Shown here piece by piece: positions 43,164-52,337 of a DNA stretch of 64,000 nt. Location of the stretch: the NCBI RefSeq assembly GCF_029319185.1, contig NZ_CP119754.1, forward strand, positions 2,666,001 to 2,730,000, written 5' to 3'. Numbering within the stretch: position 1 is the stretch's first letter; each line of letters starts with the position of its first letter. The notes under the pieces are model-generated. The model was not told the origin of the DNA and did not search any database. It was given only the letters and a program-made list of their open reading frames with translations. Source of the stretch: Superficieibacter sp. HKU1 (GTDB taxonomy: Bacteria > Pseudomonadota > Gammaproteobacteria > Enterobacterales > Enterobacteriaceae). The position numbers and the translations under genes are program-made.

Positions 43164-44765
43164 TCAGGAGATCTCTGACGCCACAACGGGCGGCGTCCGT
43201 ACGTCTTGCGTTGCAGGTTGCTCTTCAAGCTGAAATCGGGAAACCAGTGCGGTCAGGTGGTTCGCCTGGCTGGTTAATTCACCGGTGGCGGCAGCCCCCT
43301 CTTCGACCAGCGCGGCGTTCTGCTGGGTGACCTGATCCATCTGGCTGACCGCCAGCGCCACCTGCTCAATACCGCGACGTTGTTCATCTGAGGCTGAGGC
43401 AATTTCGCCCATAATGTCGTTAACCTGGGTGATGGAGCGGACGATTTCACTCAGGGTTTTGGCGGCGGTGCCTGCCTGGGACGATCCGTCCTGAACTCGT
43501 GAGACCGAGGCTTCAATCAGCACTTTGATCTCCTTCGCCGCCTGCGCGCTGCGGCTGGCGAGGTTACGCACTTCACCCGCAACTACCGCAAAACCGCGCC
43601 CCTGTTCACCGGCACGCGCGGCTTCTACCGCCGCGTTCAGCGCGAGGATGTTGGTCTGGAAAGCGATGCCGTCGATAACGCTGATGATGTCGCCAATCTT
43701 CTGCGAGCTGGTTTCGATATCACGCATGGTATCGGCGACGTGCGCGGCCTGTTCGCCGCCTTTTTTCGCCGTGTCTGCCGCGCTGCGCGCCAGTCCGGAT
43801 GCCTGACGAGCGTTGTCGGCGTTCTGCCCGACCGTGGCGGTTAACTGCTCCATGCTGGCGGCGGTTTCTGCCAGCGAGGCCGCCTGCTGTTCGGTACGTG
43901 ACGAGAGATCGTTATTACCCTCGGCGATTTCTGAAATGCCCGTATGCATGGCAAAGCTGCCCTGGCGGACTTCGCTCACGGTGGTGCGTAGCGCCGTCTG
44001 CATCGCTTTCAGGCTGGCGAAAATCGCCGAGATTTCGTTTTTGCCGTACACCGCGACCGGGCGCGCAAGATTGCCCTGGGCAATACTGTCAAAGTGGCTG
44101 GAAATAATTGCCAGCGGCTGAACGATCATCCGTCGTGACCAGAACAGCGAGGCGGTGGTCAGCAGGCCGGCAATGATCACCATCGAGATAAAAATCGCTG
44201 CCGACATGTGGTAGTTCTTTTCGCTGCCCTGACGCGCCTGCGCCATCAGCTGGTCGATATACGTCTGCCAGGCGGTGAAGTTTTTATCAAACGCCTGCTG
44301 GGATTGCTCAACCGGGGCGCTCATAAAGTCGGAAAGCTGGTTGCTTTCAAGCCAGGTGGCCTGATGTTCCAGATCGTTACGCCAGGCGGTAAAGCTTTTT
44401 TTGGTTTCTGATTGCAGCGCCCTGCCGGTATCGGTTGCCGCAGGCAGCGCCATCAGCCCGGCAATGTGGGTATCCGCCTGCTTCATGCTGTCACGGGCGC
44501 GGGCCATCAGCGCCTTGATCTCTTCAGGCGGATAGCTCAGGGCCGTCAGCGTTCCCGCCTTATTCAGCGCGTTACTGGCCTGCAGCATCACCGCCCGGCT
44601 TTGCATCAGCAGCGTGCGCTGATGGTTGCTACGCTCGATTTGGTTAACGTTCTGCACGCCGTCGCGAAAGGCCCAGAATGACAGGCCGTTGCTCCCTACC
44701 TGTAGCACACCACAGAGTACGAGGATCAAAAATAACGTGGTCGAGATACGAATACGATTAAACAT
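43164..44765 (-). CDS. tap: methyl-accepting chemotaxis protein Tap (dipeptide/pyrimidine receptor)
   Basis: Tap is a low-abundance receptor that senses dipeptides through DppA and also pyrimidines. From the ATG at 44763-44765 (MFNRIRISTTLFLILVLCG), behind GGGAG, it has 533 residues, as in E. coli. The periplasmic domain contains ALNKAGTLTALSYPPEEIKALM and NDLEHQATWLESNQLSDFMSAPV, as in Tap. HAMP and the methyl-accepting domain (signature FQTNILALNAAVEAARAGEQGRGFAVVA) follow. It lacks the NWETF tail, as expected for Tap. Twelve upstream codons in frame are not supported. It starts 42 bp after the tar stop codon. Confidence 0.95.
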   Translation of the reverse strand: MFNRIRISTTLFLILVLCGVLQVGSNGLSFWAFRDGVQNVNQIERSNHQRTLLMQSRAVMLQASNALNKAGTLTALSYPPEEIKALMARARDSMKQADTHIAGLMALPAATDTGRALQSETKKSFTAWRNDLEHQATWLESNQLSDFMSAPVEQSQQAFDKNFTAWQTYIDQLMAQARQGSEKNYHMSAAIFISMVIIAGLLTTASLFWSRRMIVQPLAIISSHFDSIAQGNLARPVAVYGKNEISAIFASLKAMQTALRTTVSEVRQGSFAMHTGISEIAEGNNDLSSRTEQQAASLAETAASMEQLTATVGQNADNARQASGLARSAADTAKKGGEQAAHVADTMRDIETSSQKIGDIISVIDGIAFQTNILALNAAVEAARAGEQGRGFAVVAGEVRNLASRSAQAAKEIKVLIEASVSRVQDGSSQAGTAAKTLSEIVRSITQVNDIMGEIASASDEQRRGIEQVALAVSQMDQVTQQNAALVEEGAAATGELTSQANHLTALVSRFQLEEQPATQDVRTPPVVASEIS

Positions 44766-44807
44766 CAACGCTCCCATTACGCGGCAACGCGCCGCCATCA
44801 CAAAAAA

Positions 44808-46457
44808 TTAAAAGGTTTCCCAGTTATTATCAGCACCGACGATTGCCGGACGTGAATGCTGTGCTGCCACCGCCACCGGCTGTAAAGACGCGGTCTGAGC
44901 GGTGATGCCGGAGAGACGAAACGCCGATACCGCCTGGGTCAGTCGGCTTGCCTGCTCCTCTAATTCTGCGGCGGATGCAGCGGAACCCTGCACCAGCGTG
45001 GCATTTTGTTGGGTAACCCGATCCATTTCGGCTACTGCCAGCGCGACCTGATCGATGCCGCGGCTTTGTTCGTCTGAAGCGGAGGCGATTTCGCCCATAA
45101 TGTCGGTCACTCTGGTCACGGCATTAACAATGTCGGCCATAGTTTCGCCCGCGCTTTCGACCAGTACCGATCCGGTATCGACGCGCGAAACCGAATCATC
45201 AATCAGGGCTTTGATTTCTTTTGCTGCCTGCGCGCTGCGGCTGGCAAGGTTGCGGACTTCGCCCGCCACGACGGCGAAGCCGCGCCCCTGCTCGCCGGCG
45301 CGTGCGGCTTCTACCGCGGCGTTCAGCGCAAGGATGTTGGTCTGAAAGGCAATGCCGTCGATAACGCTGGTGATATCAGCGATTTTTTTCGAGCTGGCAG
45401 CGATGTCGTGCATGGTGCTGACCACGCCGTCTACCACCTTGCCGCCGTGTTGAGCGGTATCGGATGCGCTGCGGGCCAGCCGGGAAGCCTGACGTGCGTT
45501 ATCGGCATTTTGTTTCACCGTCGCGGTCAGCTCCTCCATACTGGCAGCGGTTTCTTCCAGCGCGGCGGCCTGCTGCTCGGTACGGGAAGAGAGGTCGTGA
45601 TTGCCGCGGGCGATGTCGGTCATGCCGCTATAAATAGCATCCGAACCGCTGCGGACGTTGCTCACCGTATTGATGAGTTCCTGCTGCATATGATCGACCG
45701 TCCCGGCAAGCTCGGTCATTTCATTGCGCCCGGAAAGCGTTACACGTTGGGTCAGGTCACCGCCGGCGATGTGGCGCAGATGGCGCATAATCGCCGCCAG
45801 CGGGGTGAGTAAACTATGGCGAATGGCGTACCAGACCCCCACCAGCACTATCACCAGTACCACCGCCAGGATCGCCAGTTGCCATTGTGCAAAGCGATAA
45901 TCCTGCGCGCTGGCGGTAAACGCGTCGTGGTACAGCGATTCGCTGAGCGCCGCATATTGCGTCATCGCCTCGCCCATTGCATTCTGCATTCCCTGCGTGG
46001 GCTGAGCGAAGTAAGCCTCCATCTGACCGCGTTCGAGGAACTGGATCAGTTCCGCCAGCGCGGCGTGGTATTTCTGGTAACTGGCGTCAAGCGTCTGACT
46101 GGCGGCCAGCATCTCCTTTGGCTGCGGCGTGCGCTGGAAAGCGGCGTAATGACTGGCGGCGTCATCAAGCGTGCTGCGGGCATTTTTCAGCAGATCGGTT
46201 TTCGCGCTGCTCTGCTGATTTGCCGCGTCCATCATCATGCGGGCGGAAGAACGGCTAAGGTTAATGCGCGTTTGCAGCATCAGCGCCCAGGTTTTATTGA
46301 TTTCAGCCTGGTGGGTACGAAGATCGTTGGACAGGACAAAGCTCTGCTGATTCTGCTGTAAAGAAGAGAAAAGCAGACCGCCGGACAACAGTTGCAACAG
46401 CGCAAAAACGCCCAGCACCATCATCAGCAATGTGACAACGCGGATACGATTCAACAT
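44808..46457 (-). CDS. tar: methyl-accepting chemotaxis protein Tar (aspartate receptor)
   Basis: Tar senses aspartate and, with maltose-binding protein, maltose. The 549-residue receptor has two membrane helices around a periplasmic domain in which the aspartate-contact residues R64, R69, R73, Y149, F150, Q152 and T154 are all present at the E. coli positions (RINLSRSSARMMM and YFAQPTQG). HAMP and signalling domains follow. The C-terminal NWETF pentapeptide binds CheR and CheB. A textbook sigma28 promoter lies upstream. The gene begins the second chemotaxis operon and is separated from cheW by a fimbrial cluster. Confidence 0.96.
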   Translation of the reverse strand: MLNRIRVVTLLMMVLGVFALLQLLSGGLLFSSLQQNQQSFVLSNDLRTHQAEINKTWALMLQTRINLSRSSARMMMDAANQQSSAKTDLLKNARSTLDDAASHYAAFQRTPQPKEMLAASQTLDASYQKYHAALAELIQFLERGQMEAYFAQPTQGMQNAMGEAMTQYAALSESLYHDAFTASAQDYRFAQWQLAILAVVLVIVLVGVWYAIRHSLLTPLAAIMRHLRHIAGGDLTQRVTLSGRNEMTELAGTVDHMQQELINTVSNVRSGSDAIYSGMTDIARGNHDLSSRTEQQAAALEETAASMEELTATVKQNADNARQASRLARSASDTAQHGGKVVDGVVSTMHDIAASSKKIADITSVIDGIAFQTNILALNAAVEAARAGEQGRGFAVVAGEVRNLASRSAQAAKEIKALIDDSVSRVDTGSVLVESAGETMADIVNAVTRVTDIMGEIASASDEQSRGIDQVALAVAEMDRVTQQNATLVQGSAASAAELEEQASRLTQAVSAFRLSGITAQTASLQPVAVAAQHSRPAIVGADNNWETF

Positions 46458-46488
46458 ACATCACCTTCTCAATGGCTTGTTATCGAAG

Positions 46489-46515
46489 TTATCGGCACGC
46501 CGAAACGGAACTTTA
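46489..46515 (-). promoter_or_regulatory. sigma28 (FliA) promoter of tar
   Basis: On the minus strand TAAAGTTC (46508-46515), 11 bp, GCCGATAA (46489-46496) matches the FliA consensus (TAAAGTTT-N11-GCCGATAA) with one mismatch, about 30 bp upstream of the tar ATG. It shows that tar-tap-cheRBYZ is class III flagellar-regulated here. Confidence 0.93.
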
Positions 46516-46549
46516 TGTTTGCGTTACGGAATAATCTTACAGGGGGTTT

Positions 46550-47509
46550 TCAGAAAGCGATGTCGATCAGCAGCGTGTCGCTGTAGTCGCCAACGGGGGG
46601 CGTCGTTTGCCCGCCCAGGATCCGGGCGGTGTAATTATAGGTGCGCAGTAATCCGTCCTGGCTTACTGCCGAAGAACCAGCGCTGTCCCAGCGTTCCGCG
46701 CCGGTGCTGCCCCAGCGGTTAGTCGTGCTGCCTTTGTAAATGTCATAGCTCAGCCGGTTGGTACCGAAAGCCATATTGCGCACGTTCCCGTTTGCCCAGC
46801 TTCCGTTATTAATCCCTACCGTGTAGTTACTGCCTTTAGTACAGGTAATCCCGACAGACTGAGAAATGACGGGAAAATCACGCACCATAGGTGCGCTGCC
46901 AAAGTTAACGTTGGGCGCATTGATGGTAATGCAATCGTTGGTTACGGTCAGATCGACCTGCGTACTCAGGGTTCGGGTGCCGGTTTGCGCGGTGGTGCAA
47001 AGTAACGATATGCCCAGTGAACAGACGCTGTAGCTTACCGAGAAATTGAGCGTCGCCCGGTAAGGCCCGGCGCTAACGCTTTGCCCACCCACAAGGCGTA
47101 AATAGAGCGGCAGGGTATAGCGTCGCGAGGTCAGAAGCGTAAGTAATGTATTCCCGCTCCAGGTATAGCTTTGCCCGGTAGTCACCTCAGTGGTAGAAGA
47201 ACAGTTTTGCTGCCCACACAGGCGTACGGGGATCGCATCCAGGTTCGACGGAGCGTCGGTGCGTCGTAGCGCGGCGCGGCTGCCGGTACTGAATGAGGCG
47301 CTGGTATAGTTAAGCGTCACGGCATCGTTGGTCAGCAGATTAAGGATGGTGTCGCATTCCACCACCAGGTTAAAGGCGACCTGCGGCTCGCTGCCGCTGA
47401 CGGCAAAGGAGGTGAGCGTGCCGAAAGCGCCATTACCGATACTCAGGGTGCAGGCCGCCTTCCCTCCTGAAGCGACCAGCATCAATAACACTATGAAGAA
47501 GCGCATCAT
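46550..47509 (-). CDS. spore coat U domain tip protein of archaic chaperone-usher pili (CsuE-like)
   Basis: A 319-residue secreted protein with a signal peptide (MMRFFIVLLMLVASGGKAACT) and two spore-coat-protein-U domains in tandem, each with paired cysteines (first domain CTLSIGNGAFGTLTSFAVSG, second CITINAPNVNFGSAP ending DTLLIDIAF). Two-domain SCPU proteins at the end of such operons are tip adhesins, as CsuE in Acinetobacter. The start overlaps the usher stop codon by 4 bp. No terminator is obvious between its stop codon and the tar promoter 34 bp downstream. Confidence 0.85.
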   Translation of the reverse strand: MMRFFIVLLMLVASGGKAACTLSIGNGAFGTLTSFAVSGSEPQVAFNLVVECDTILNLLTNDAVTLNYTSASFSTGSRAALRRTDAPSNLDAIPVRLCGQQNCSSTTEVTTGQSYTWSGNTLLTLLTSRRYTLPLYLRLVGGQSVSAGPYRATLNFSVSYSVCSLGISLLCTTAQTGTRTLSTQVDLTVTNDCITINAPNVNFGSAPMVRDFPVISQSVGITCTKGSNYTVGINNGSWANGNVRNMAFGTNRLSYDIYKGSTTNRWGSTGAERWDSAGSSAVSQDGLLRTYNYTARILGGQTTPPVGDYSDTLLIDIAF

Positions 47510-49896
47510 GCCGCACCTTCTTTACAGATCAACGGCCCGTAAGTCTGCAGTTTATGCAGCGGATTAGCCTGTAGCATCAACGTGACGCGGCATGCCTTTC
47601 CGTCAGGTTTAACCACTTTCAGTTCATTCATTTCACTAAGATTTTCCAGCCACGCCAGTCCGTCATAGCCAACGACCGTGGTTGGCTGCATGGCACGGTA
47701 CACCTGACTTCCTACCGGAATATCCAGCCCCTGTTCGTCGTGGAGGATCACACTGGCGACTTTGGTTTGCGTCATCGGAAACTCCACCAGATAGCCGCTG
47801 TTACGGCGCAGCGCTATACGCCGCTCGGTTTCGCGCAGGCGCGTGTCAGCGGGCAGATTCAGTGCATCAATACGGTAACTTGCCGGATAGTAAGCCGACA
47901 CGTTGCTGATCAGCAGGTAGCCGTTTTGATCCGTTTTGCCGATTGACTGGTTTTCGTAGCTTACCGGGACATCCGGATAACCATCGGTGCTGATCACTAC
48001 AAACGCGTCATTAATCTTATTGGCTGCGAAGAGTTGCCCCTCCATCAGCACCAGCGACCCCATCGCCTCGCCCCACCAGGTCATCATATCCCGTTCACCG
48101 TAGCCGCCACCCTGCAACTCGACGGTATTATTGCGCCAGCCAAGCGACGCCTGTTGATACTGACTGGCCTGCGACTGTCTGGCCCACGCAAGATTCCAGC
48201 TCATTCCGCCGTCGGTTGGCATTGCATGACTGTAATTAATGCGTTGCGTGCTGCCGGCGTCTGGCGTTTTTTCAAGGCTTATCCCCGCGCCGTCGCGTTC
48301 CCCAAGCGGTATCTGAACGGACATTGTCATTGTCCAGTCATCCCGTTGCTGATCCTGGCTGGCAGCCACGTAAATGCTACTGCTGCCCCACAGGTTACGG
48401 CTCCAGGATAAATTCAGCAGTTCGGTACGCTGGCGATCGAAGCTCTGCACGCCGATCCAGGCTGCGCCAATATTGCCAAACTCGCCCATATTAAGAGAAA
48501 GTGAGTACTGGTCGGCGCTTTTGCTCAGGCTGGCAATGGGTTCGTTATTTGCATCCATCATGACCGGGCGATCGTACAGCGCCAGGTTGCCGAAACCTTC
48601 GTTACGCCGGGTGTGCTGGGTTCCGAGGCTGAAGGTGCTGGTATTGTACTGATATCCCCAGTTAAGCTGATGCCCACGCTGGCCGCGCATCTGGCTCTCG
48701 CTCCACGCGCTGTTTACCACGCCGTAACGTCCGAGTTTGATGATGCTGCCTGCGCCGCCCAGCCCCAGCGCTTCCGCGGCTTCAGCATGGCTTTCCAGCG
48801 TCAGCCAGTCGGTAACGCCATAGCGGTACGATCCACTCCCCACCGCCGGGCCGTAGTCAACATTATCCATGCCATAACGTCGGCGCAATGCGCCCAGGGT
48901 GAGCGCACCGTCGCTCAGGCCCGGACTTAACAGCTCGCTATCAACATAAAAAGGCAAAACGGTACTGACCTGGCGGCCAAGCGCATCGGTCGTGACCAGC
49001 ACCGCGTTACCCGCTCCGTTCACAAAGGGCAGATTTGTCAGGGAGAAAGGTCCGGGTTGCAGCTGAGTGGCCCCAGCGCGGTAGCCATTGATAAACAGAT
49101 CGACAGATGTTGGCACTGCCGCCTCACCGGAAAAGGCGGGAAGCGGCCAGGTCACCAGATCCGGACGCAGGGAAAAATCACGGCCATAGCGAAGGCCCCC
49201 TATACGCACACTATTGGTCCAGTTCAGGGATTCGGAAATAACATCACCGACACTCTACTGCGTGGCATCATGCTCATCATTGATATCGAGCGTGGTGTCA
49301 TAGCGAATATATCCATCCTGTTGAGGATAGTTGCCGCTCAGGGTGCGTCGTAAACTGCCCGTCGAGGAAAATGTCCCGGCATCGTAGAAATAGCGAAGTT
49401 CGTGCCAGGCAGAAATTTGCCCTGCGCCATGCTCGGTCTGACTGGTATAAATATCGTAATTAAGCACTCCCCCCGTGCCATTCACCGGCTCGACATGCGG
49501 CGGGGCATCCCGGAAGGCGGTGGCCCGTTCGGGGATCCATTCACGCGGCACGCGCAATAACAATCGCTGCCCGCTCCCGTCGTACTGAACGCGCACGCCA
49601 GGCAGCGTTGAGAGGTTAACGTCCCCCTGCGGCAGATGTTCCGCAGACAGTCCGGCGCGCTGCAAATCAGCGCTGGCAACATAATAGTCGCCCTGTCTCT
49701 GCGCCACCGGCACCACCTGTTGGGTATCATAATGATTGACCACCAGCGCCAGATGAAAGATTGCCTGGCGATCCAGCGCCGCCGCGTCCGGCGGCGGAGG
49801 CAGTGCATCATCGGCTTCCTGCGCGCTGGCAGCGGTGATACTGGTGAGAGAGGTCAGCAGCATTAGCACACTCAGTTGCCCGGAGCGGAGCGCCAT
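47506..49896 (-). pseudogene. outer membrane usher of archaic chaperone-usher pili (CsuD-like), interrupted by an amber codon
   Basis: An usher of about 796 residues read in one frame from the ATG at 49894-49896, with a signal peptide ending ASA and an N-terminal usher domain. A single in-frame TAG lies at 49255-49257, after codon 213. The frame continues with SVGDVISESLNWTNSVRIGGLRYGRDFSLRPDLVTWPLP, typical of Csu-type ushers, through the barrel, plug and C-terminal domains to 47506. From memory of the family the lost residue is probably a tyrosine. The downstream part lacks a credible new start, so without read-through no usher is made. It overlaps the chaperone gene by 25 bp. Confidence 0.88.
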
Positions 49897-50636
49897 TTTG
49901 CATCCCGTGCATTAACGGTCGCGGAAAGTTCGTCAGGTCGACTGACGCCCGCAGGTAAAGGCCAGCGCCGGGACTGGCCGGGCAGGACATAGCCCAGCAA
50001 TCCTTCCGCCAGTTTATATTTTTGCCCTCCCTGATGAACCACGACCTGGCTTAACCGAAGATGTACCTTGCCGCTGTTCGTTATCTCCACCGCCGGATTG
50101 CCATTCTGCTGAACCCTTCGCCAGCGCAGGCGCTCTTTTTCCACATCGGCATGGTCGGGCGCATTGACCCGCGTGGGGATCCCGCTGCCGTATACAAACA
50201 ACGGCAGGGAATAGCGCATTTGCAGTTTGATGCCCATCTGCGGCGTTTCTGCCGCGTTCGGCTGGGGTATTTCATCAATAATAATGCGATAGGCTTTTTC
50301 TGTCCCTGCGGGTGCAGCCGTCTGTTTGATCAGGCGAATAAGCTGTTTACTGCCGCGATCGATACGCAGAATGGGCGGGCTGGCAACCACGTCCTGCTGT
50401 GCCTGATAACGCTCATAGCCGTTCTCCTGCGTCCAGCGGACGACGCGTATCTGCATCGTGGTTGCTGTGCTTCCCTGGTTTTCAATCCACAGTTCCGTTG
50501 CGGTCATCTCCGCTCCCAGCCAGGGATCGATGGGCCACAGCAGGATAGTGGCTGCGGCACTGGCCTGCTTAATTGCGAAAGAGGAACCCACCATTAACAG
50601 GCAACTCATGAGTACCGATGCGGTAAAATCTCTCAT
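49872..50636 (-). CDS. periplasmic pilus chaperone (CsuC-like, archaic chaperone-usher type)
   Basis: A 254-residue two-domain immunoglobulin-like chaperone that would hold pilus subunits in the periplasm. A signal peptide (about 27 residues, ending ASA) precedes ATILLWPIDPWLGAEMTATELWIENQG. The block SKQLIRLIKQTAAPAGTEKAYRIIIDEIP corresponds to the subunit-binding strand region. Its 3' end overlaps the usher start by 25 bp. It looks intact. Confidence 0.87.
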   Translation of the reverse strand: MRDFTASVLMSCLLMVGSSFAIKQASAAATILLWPIDPWLGAEMTATELWIENQGSTATTMQIRVVRWTQENGYERYQAQQDVVASPPILRIDRGSKQLIRLIKQTAAPAGTEKAYRIIIDEIPQPNAAETPQMGIKLQMRYSLPLFVYGSGIPTRVNAPDHADVEKERLRWRRVQQNGNPAVEITNSGKVHLRLSQVVVHQGGQKYKLAEGLLGYVLPGQSRRWPLPAGVSRPDELSATVNARDAKWRSAPGN

Positions 50637-50652
50637 GTTTCTTCTCCCTGCA

Positions 50653-51198
50653 TCACCACGATAATGTCACGGTGAGTCGATCGTTATACACGCCAGCCGG
50701 ATTCAGTCCCGTTAGCTGCGCTACGCCGAACAAGGTAAGCGCAACGTTATTGGTATCGTTTAGCGGGACGGTAACCGCCTGATTAACACCGATTTCACTG
50801 TCTGCTGCCAGCGAGCTGCTGCTGTAAAGCCGATAGGGAACCTGCTCCGTTCCATCGGTCCGCTGCAAATTGCGCACCGTGGTGTAGTGCTGGCCGCCGT
50901 TAATACTCATGCTCAGCGCGACTCCCGGCGTGCATGCCAGCGAAAGTGCGGTGTCGGGTACAAACCGGGTGCTGATCGGCCCGGACGTCACGCCTGAACG
51001 GGTACCAAAATTGAGCGTACCCAGTTCTCCCCCTGCACCACCGATCACCGAACAGCCAGGGACGATCGACGCATTAACCTGAAAAGATTGCGTCGTGACC
51101 GCCTCTGGCGAGATCAACGGAAAAAGGTTTGTCATCACGACCAAAAGGCGCAAGAGTGTCCCGGCTCCCGCTAAGGAGCCTGATTTTTTTCTCCACAT
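50653..51198 (-). CDS. spore coat U domain pilus subunit (minor, CsuA/CsuB-like)
   Basis: A 181-residue secreted SCPU-domain protein with a long signal region (about the first 35 residues), then SFQVNASIVPGCSVIGGAGGELGTLNFGT and a second cysteine in LSLACTPG, ending in the typical strand YNDRLTVTLSW. It starts 8 bp after the first subunit gene. It is likely a minor or linker subunit of the pilus. Confidence 0.82.
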   Translation of the reverse strand: MWRKKSGSLAGAGTLLRLLVVMTNLFPLISPEAVTTQSFQVNASIVPGCSVIGGAGGELGTLNFGTRSGVTSGPISTRFVPDTALSLACTPGVALSMSINGGQHYTTVRNLQRTDGTEQVPYRLYSSSSLAADSEIGVNQAVTVPLNDTNNVALTLFGVAQLTGLNPAGVYNDRLTVTLSW

Positions 51199-51206
51199 GC
51201 CTGAAG

Positions 51207-51776
51207 CTAATAGGTAACGCTGACGTTAATGGTGTCGGTATAAGTTCCAGGGGCGACGGTGACATTATTACCGCCCCCCTGTATCCGGCCATAAAGGGTG
51301 TAGTAATCTACCCCGCCAGTATTGGAAGCAATGGGAAGTTCTGCTCCATCAGCGATTTCATCATTGAAACCACTGTCATTGTACAGGGCGTAGGCCACGC
51401 CCCGGGTAGTGTCATCGGTATTGACCAGATAGCGGGGTGCGGCACCTGGAGTGCCGACTGAATTTCCGGGATCGGTAACGTGCGTATTTCCGGTTATCTC
51501 AACCCGGTAACTTTCTGTGGTACATTGAATGCCAAAGCTATTACCGCCAGTGGCGCCGGTAAGTTGTGTCGTCAGCGTGGAAAAGGTCGCAGGATGCGTC
51601 CCGAAATCCAGTGTACCAAAATTAATCCCGTTCTGGCTGGGAGAGCCGTTAATTAAACAACCATTGGTTAACGTTAACGTAGCGCCAATTGTGCCGCTAC
51701 TGGTCACCGCCTGTACCTGACTACTCATCAATACCAGCATACCGCCCGTAACAATATAAAGACGCATTCGGTTCAT
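51207..51776 (-). CDS. spore coat U domain pilus subunit (major, CsuA/B-like)
   Basis: A 189-residue secreted SCPU-domain protein. The signal peptide ends VQA. The mature part has the cysteine pair TNGCLINGS and FGIQCTTE and ends TYTDTINVSVTY, matching single-domain Csu-type pilins. Being first in the operon, it is the probable main rod subunit. The operon order (two pilins, chaperone, usher, tip protein) is that of archaic (sigma) chaperone-usher systems. Confidence 0.85.
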   Translation of the reverse strand: MNRMRLYIVTGGMLVLMSSQVQAVTSSGTIGATLTLTNGCLINGSPSQNGINFGTLDFGTHPATFSTLTTQLTGATGGNSFGIQCTTESYRVEITGNTHVTDPGNSVGTPGAAPRYLVNTDDTTRGVAYALYNDSGFNDEIADGAELPIASNTGGVDYYTLYGRIQGGGNNVTVAPGTYTDTINVSVTY

Positions 51777-52337
51777 AGTACCGTCTCCGGTAAAAGGATG
51801 ATTTCAGCGCATTTATTTACGCTGCTTTCCGAAAATAGCTGATGCTGCATATGCGCAGCCGTCTGGTTAAAATCTAGATTACATTTATCAGTTCAGGCAA
51901 GCAGGCTATATATTACTATTTTTAGTAGCTGAAATATTAAATATTAAAATTCATAGGCTTAAATTTTGAAATATTATTTCATCACTTTATTTCATGGATA
52001 ATACGCCGGTTTTGTGATTTTTATCACAATGTCTGTACTGGTGCTTTTCCTTTTTTATACAGTAATACTGGCGTGAAGAGTTTATGCCTGAAAAAATGCC
52101 CCTGTCCTGTTACTGGAATGAGAGTGTAAAAACGTCTGCCATTATTATTTAACGGCTGCTTAATTATCTGGTAATACTAATTAATAGCGAGGAGAAACTA
52201 TTCAAAATGATAGTATTTACCGGAGGGCATAAGGGACACAATATTGATTAATAAGAACGAACACGCAGATCGGTCAGGATAATAAGAGTTTCAGTGAGAT
52301 CCCTTGCCCACGTTTCGGGGCAAGGAATTCAGGCCCG
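51777..52337. other. AT-rich region between the fimbrial operon and cheW
   Basis: About 560 bp with no gene. It contains a perfect CRP palindrome at 52013-52028 and, close to cheW, an 8-bp stem (52302-52309 with 52318-52325) lacking a T-run, which may mark the end of the motAB-cheAW transcript. The fimbrial promoter must lie here. Confidence 0.6.
52013..52028. promoter_or_regulatory. CRP site upstream of the fimbrial operon
   Basis: TGTGA-TTTTTA-TCACA is a perfect two-half CRP site, about 240 bp upstream of the first pilin start codon. It suggests cAMP-CRP control of the pili. Confidence 0.7.

Noticed and set aside
46550..51776. The fimbrial cluster as a mobile element
   Set aside because: No integrase, transposase, flanking direct repeats or tRNA target were visible. 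Composition is close to its neighbours.
52302..52325. Hairpin downstream of cheW as a terminator
   Set aside because: The 8-bp stem is real but no T-run follows on the minus strand, so it is only noted within the intergenic entry.
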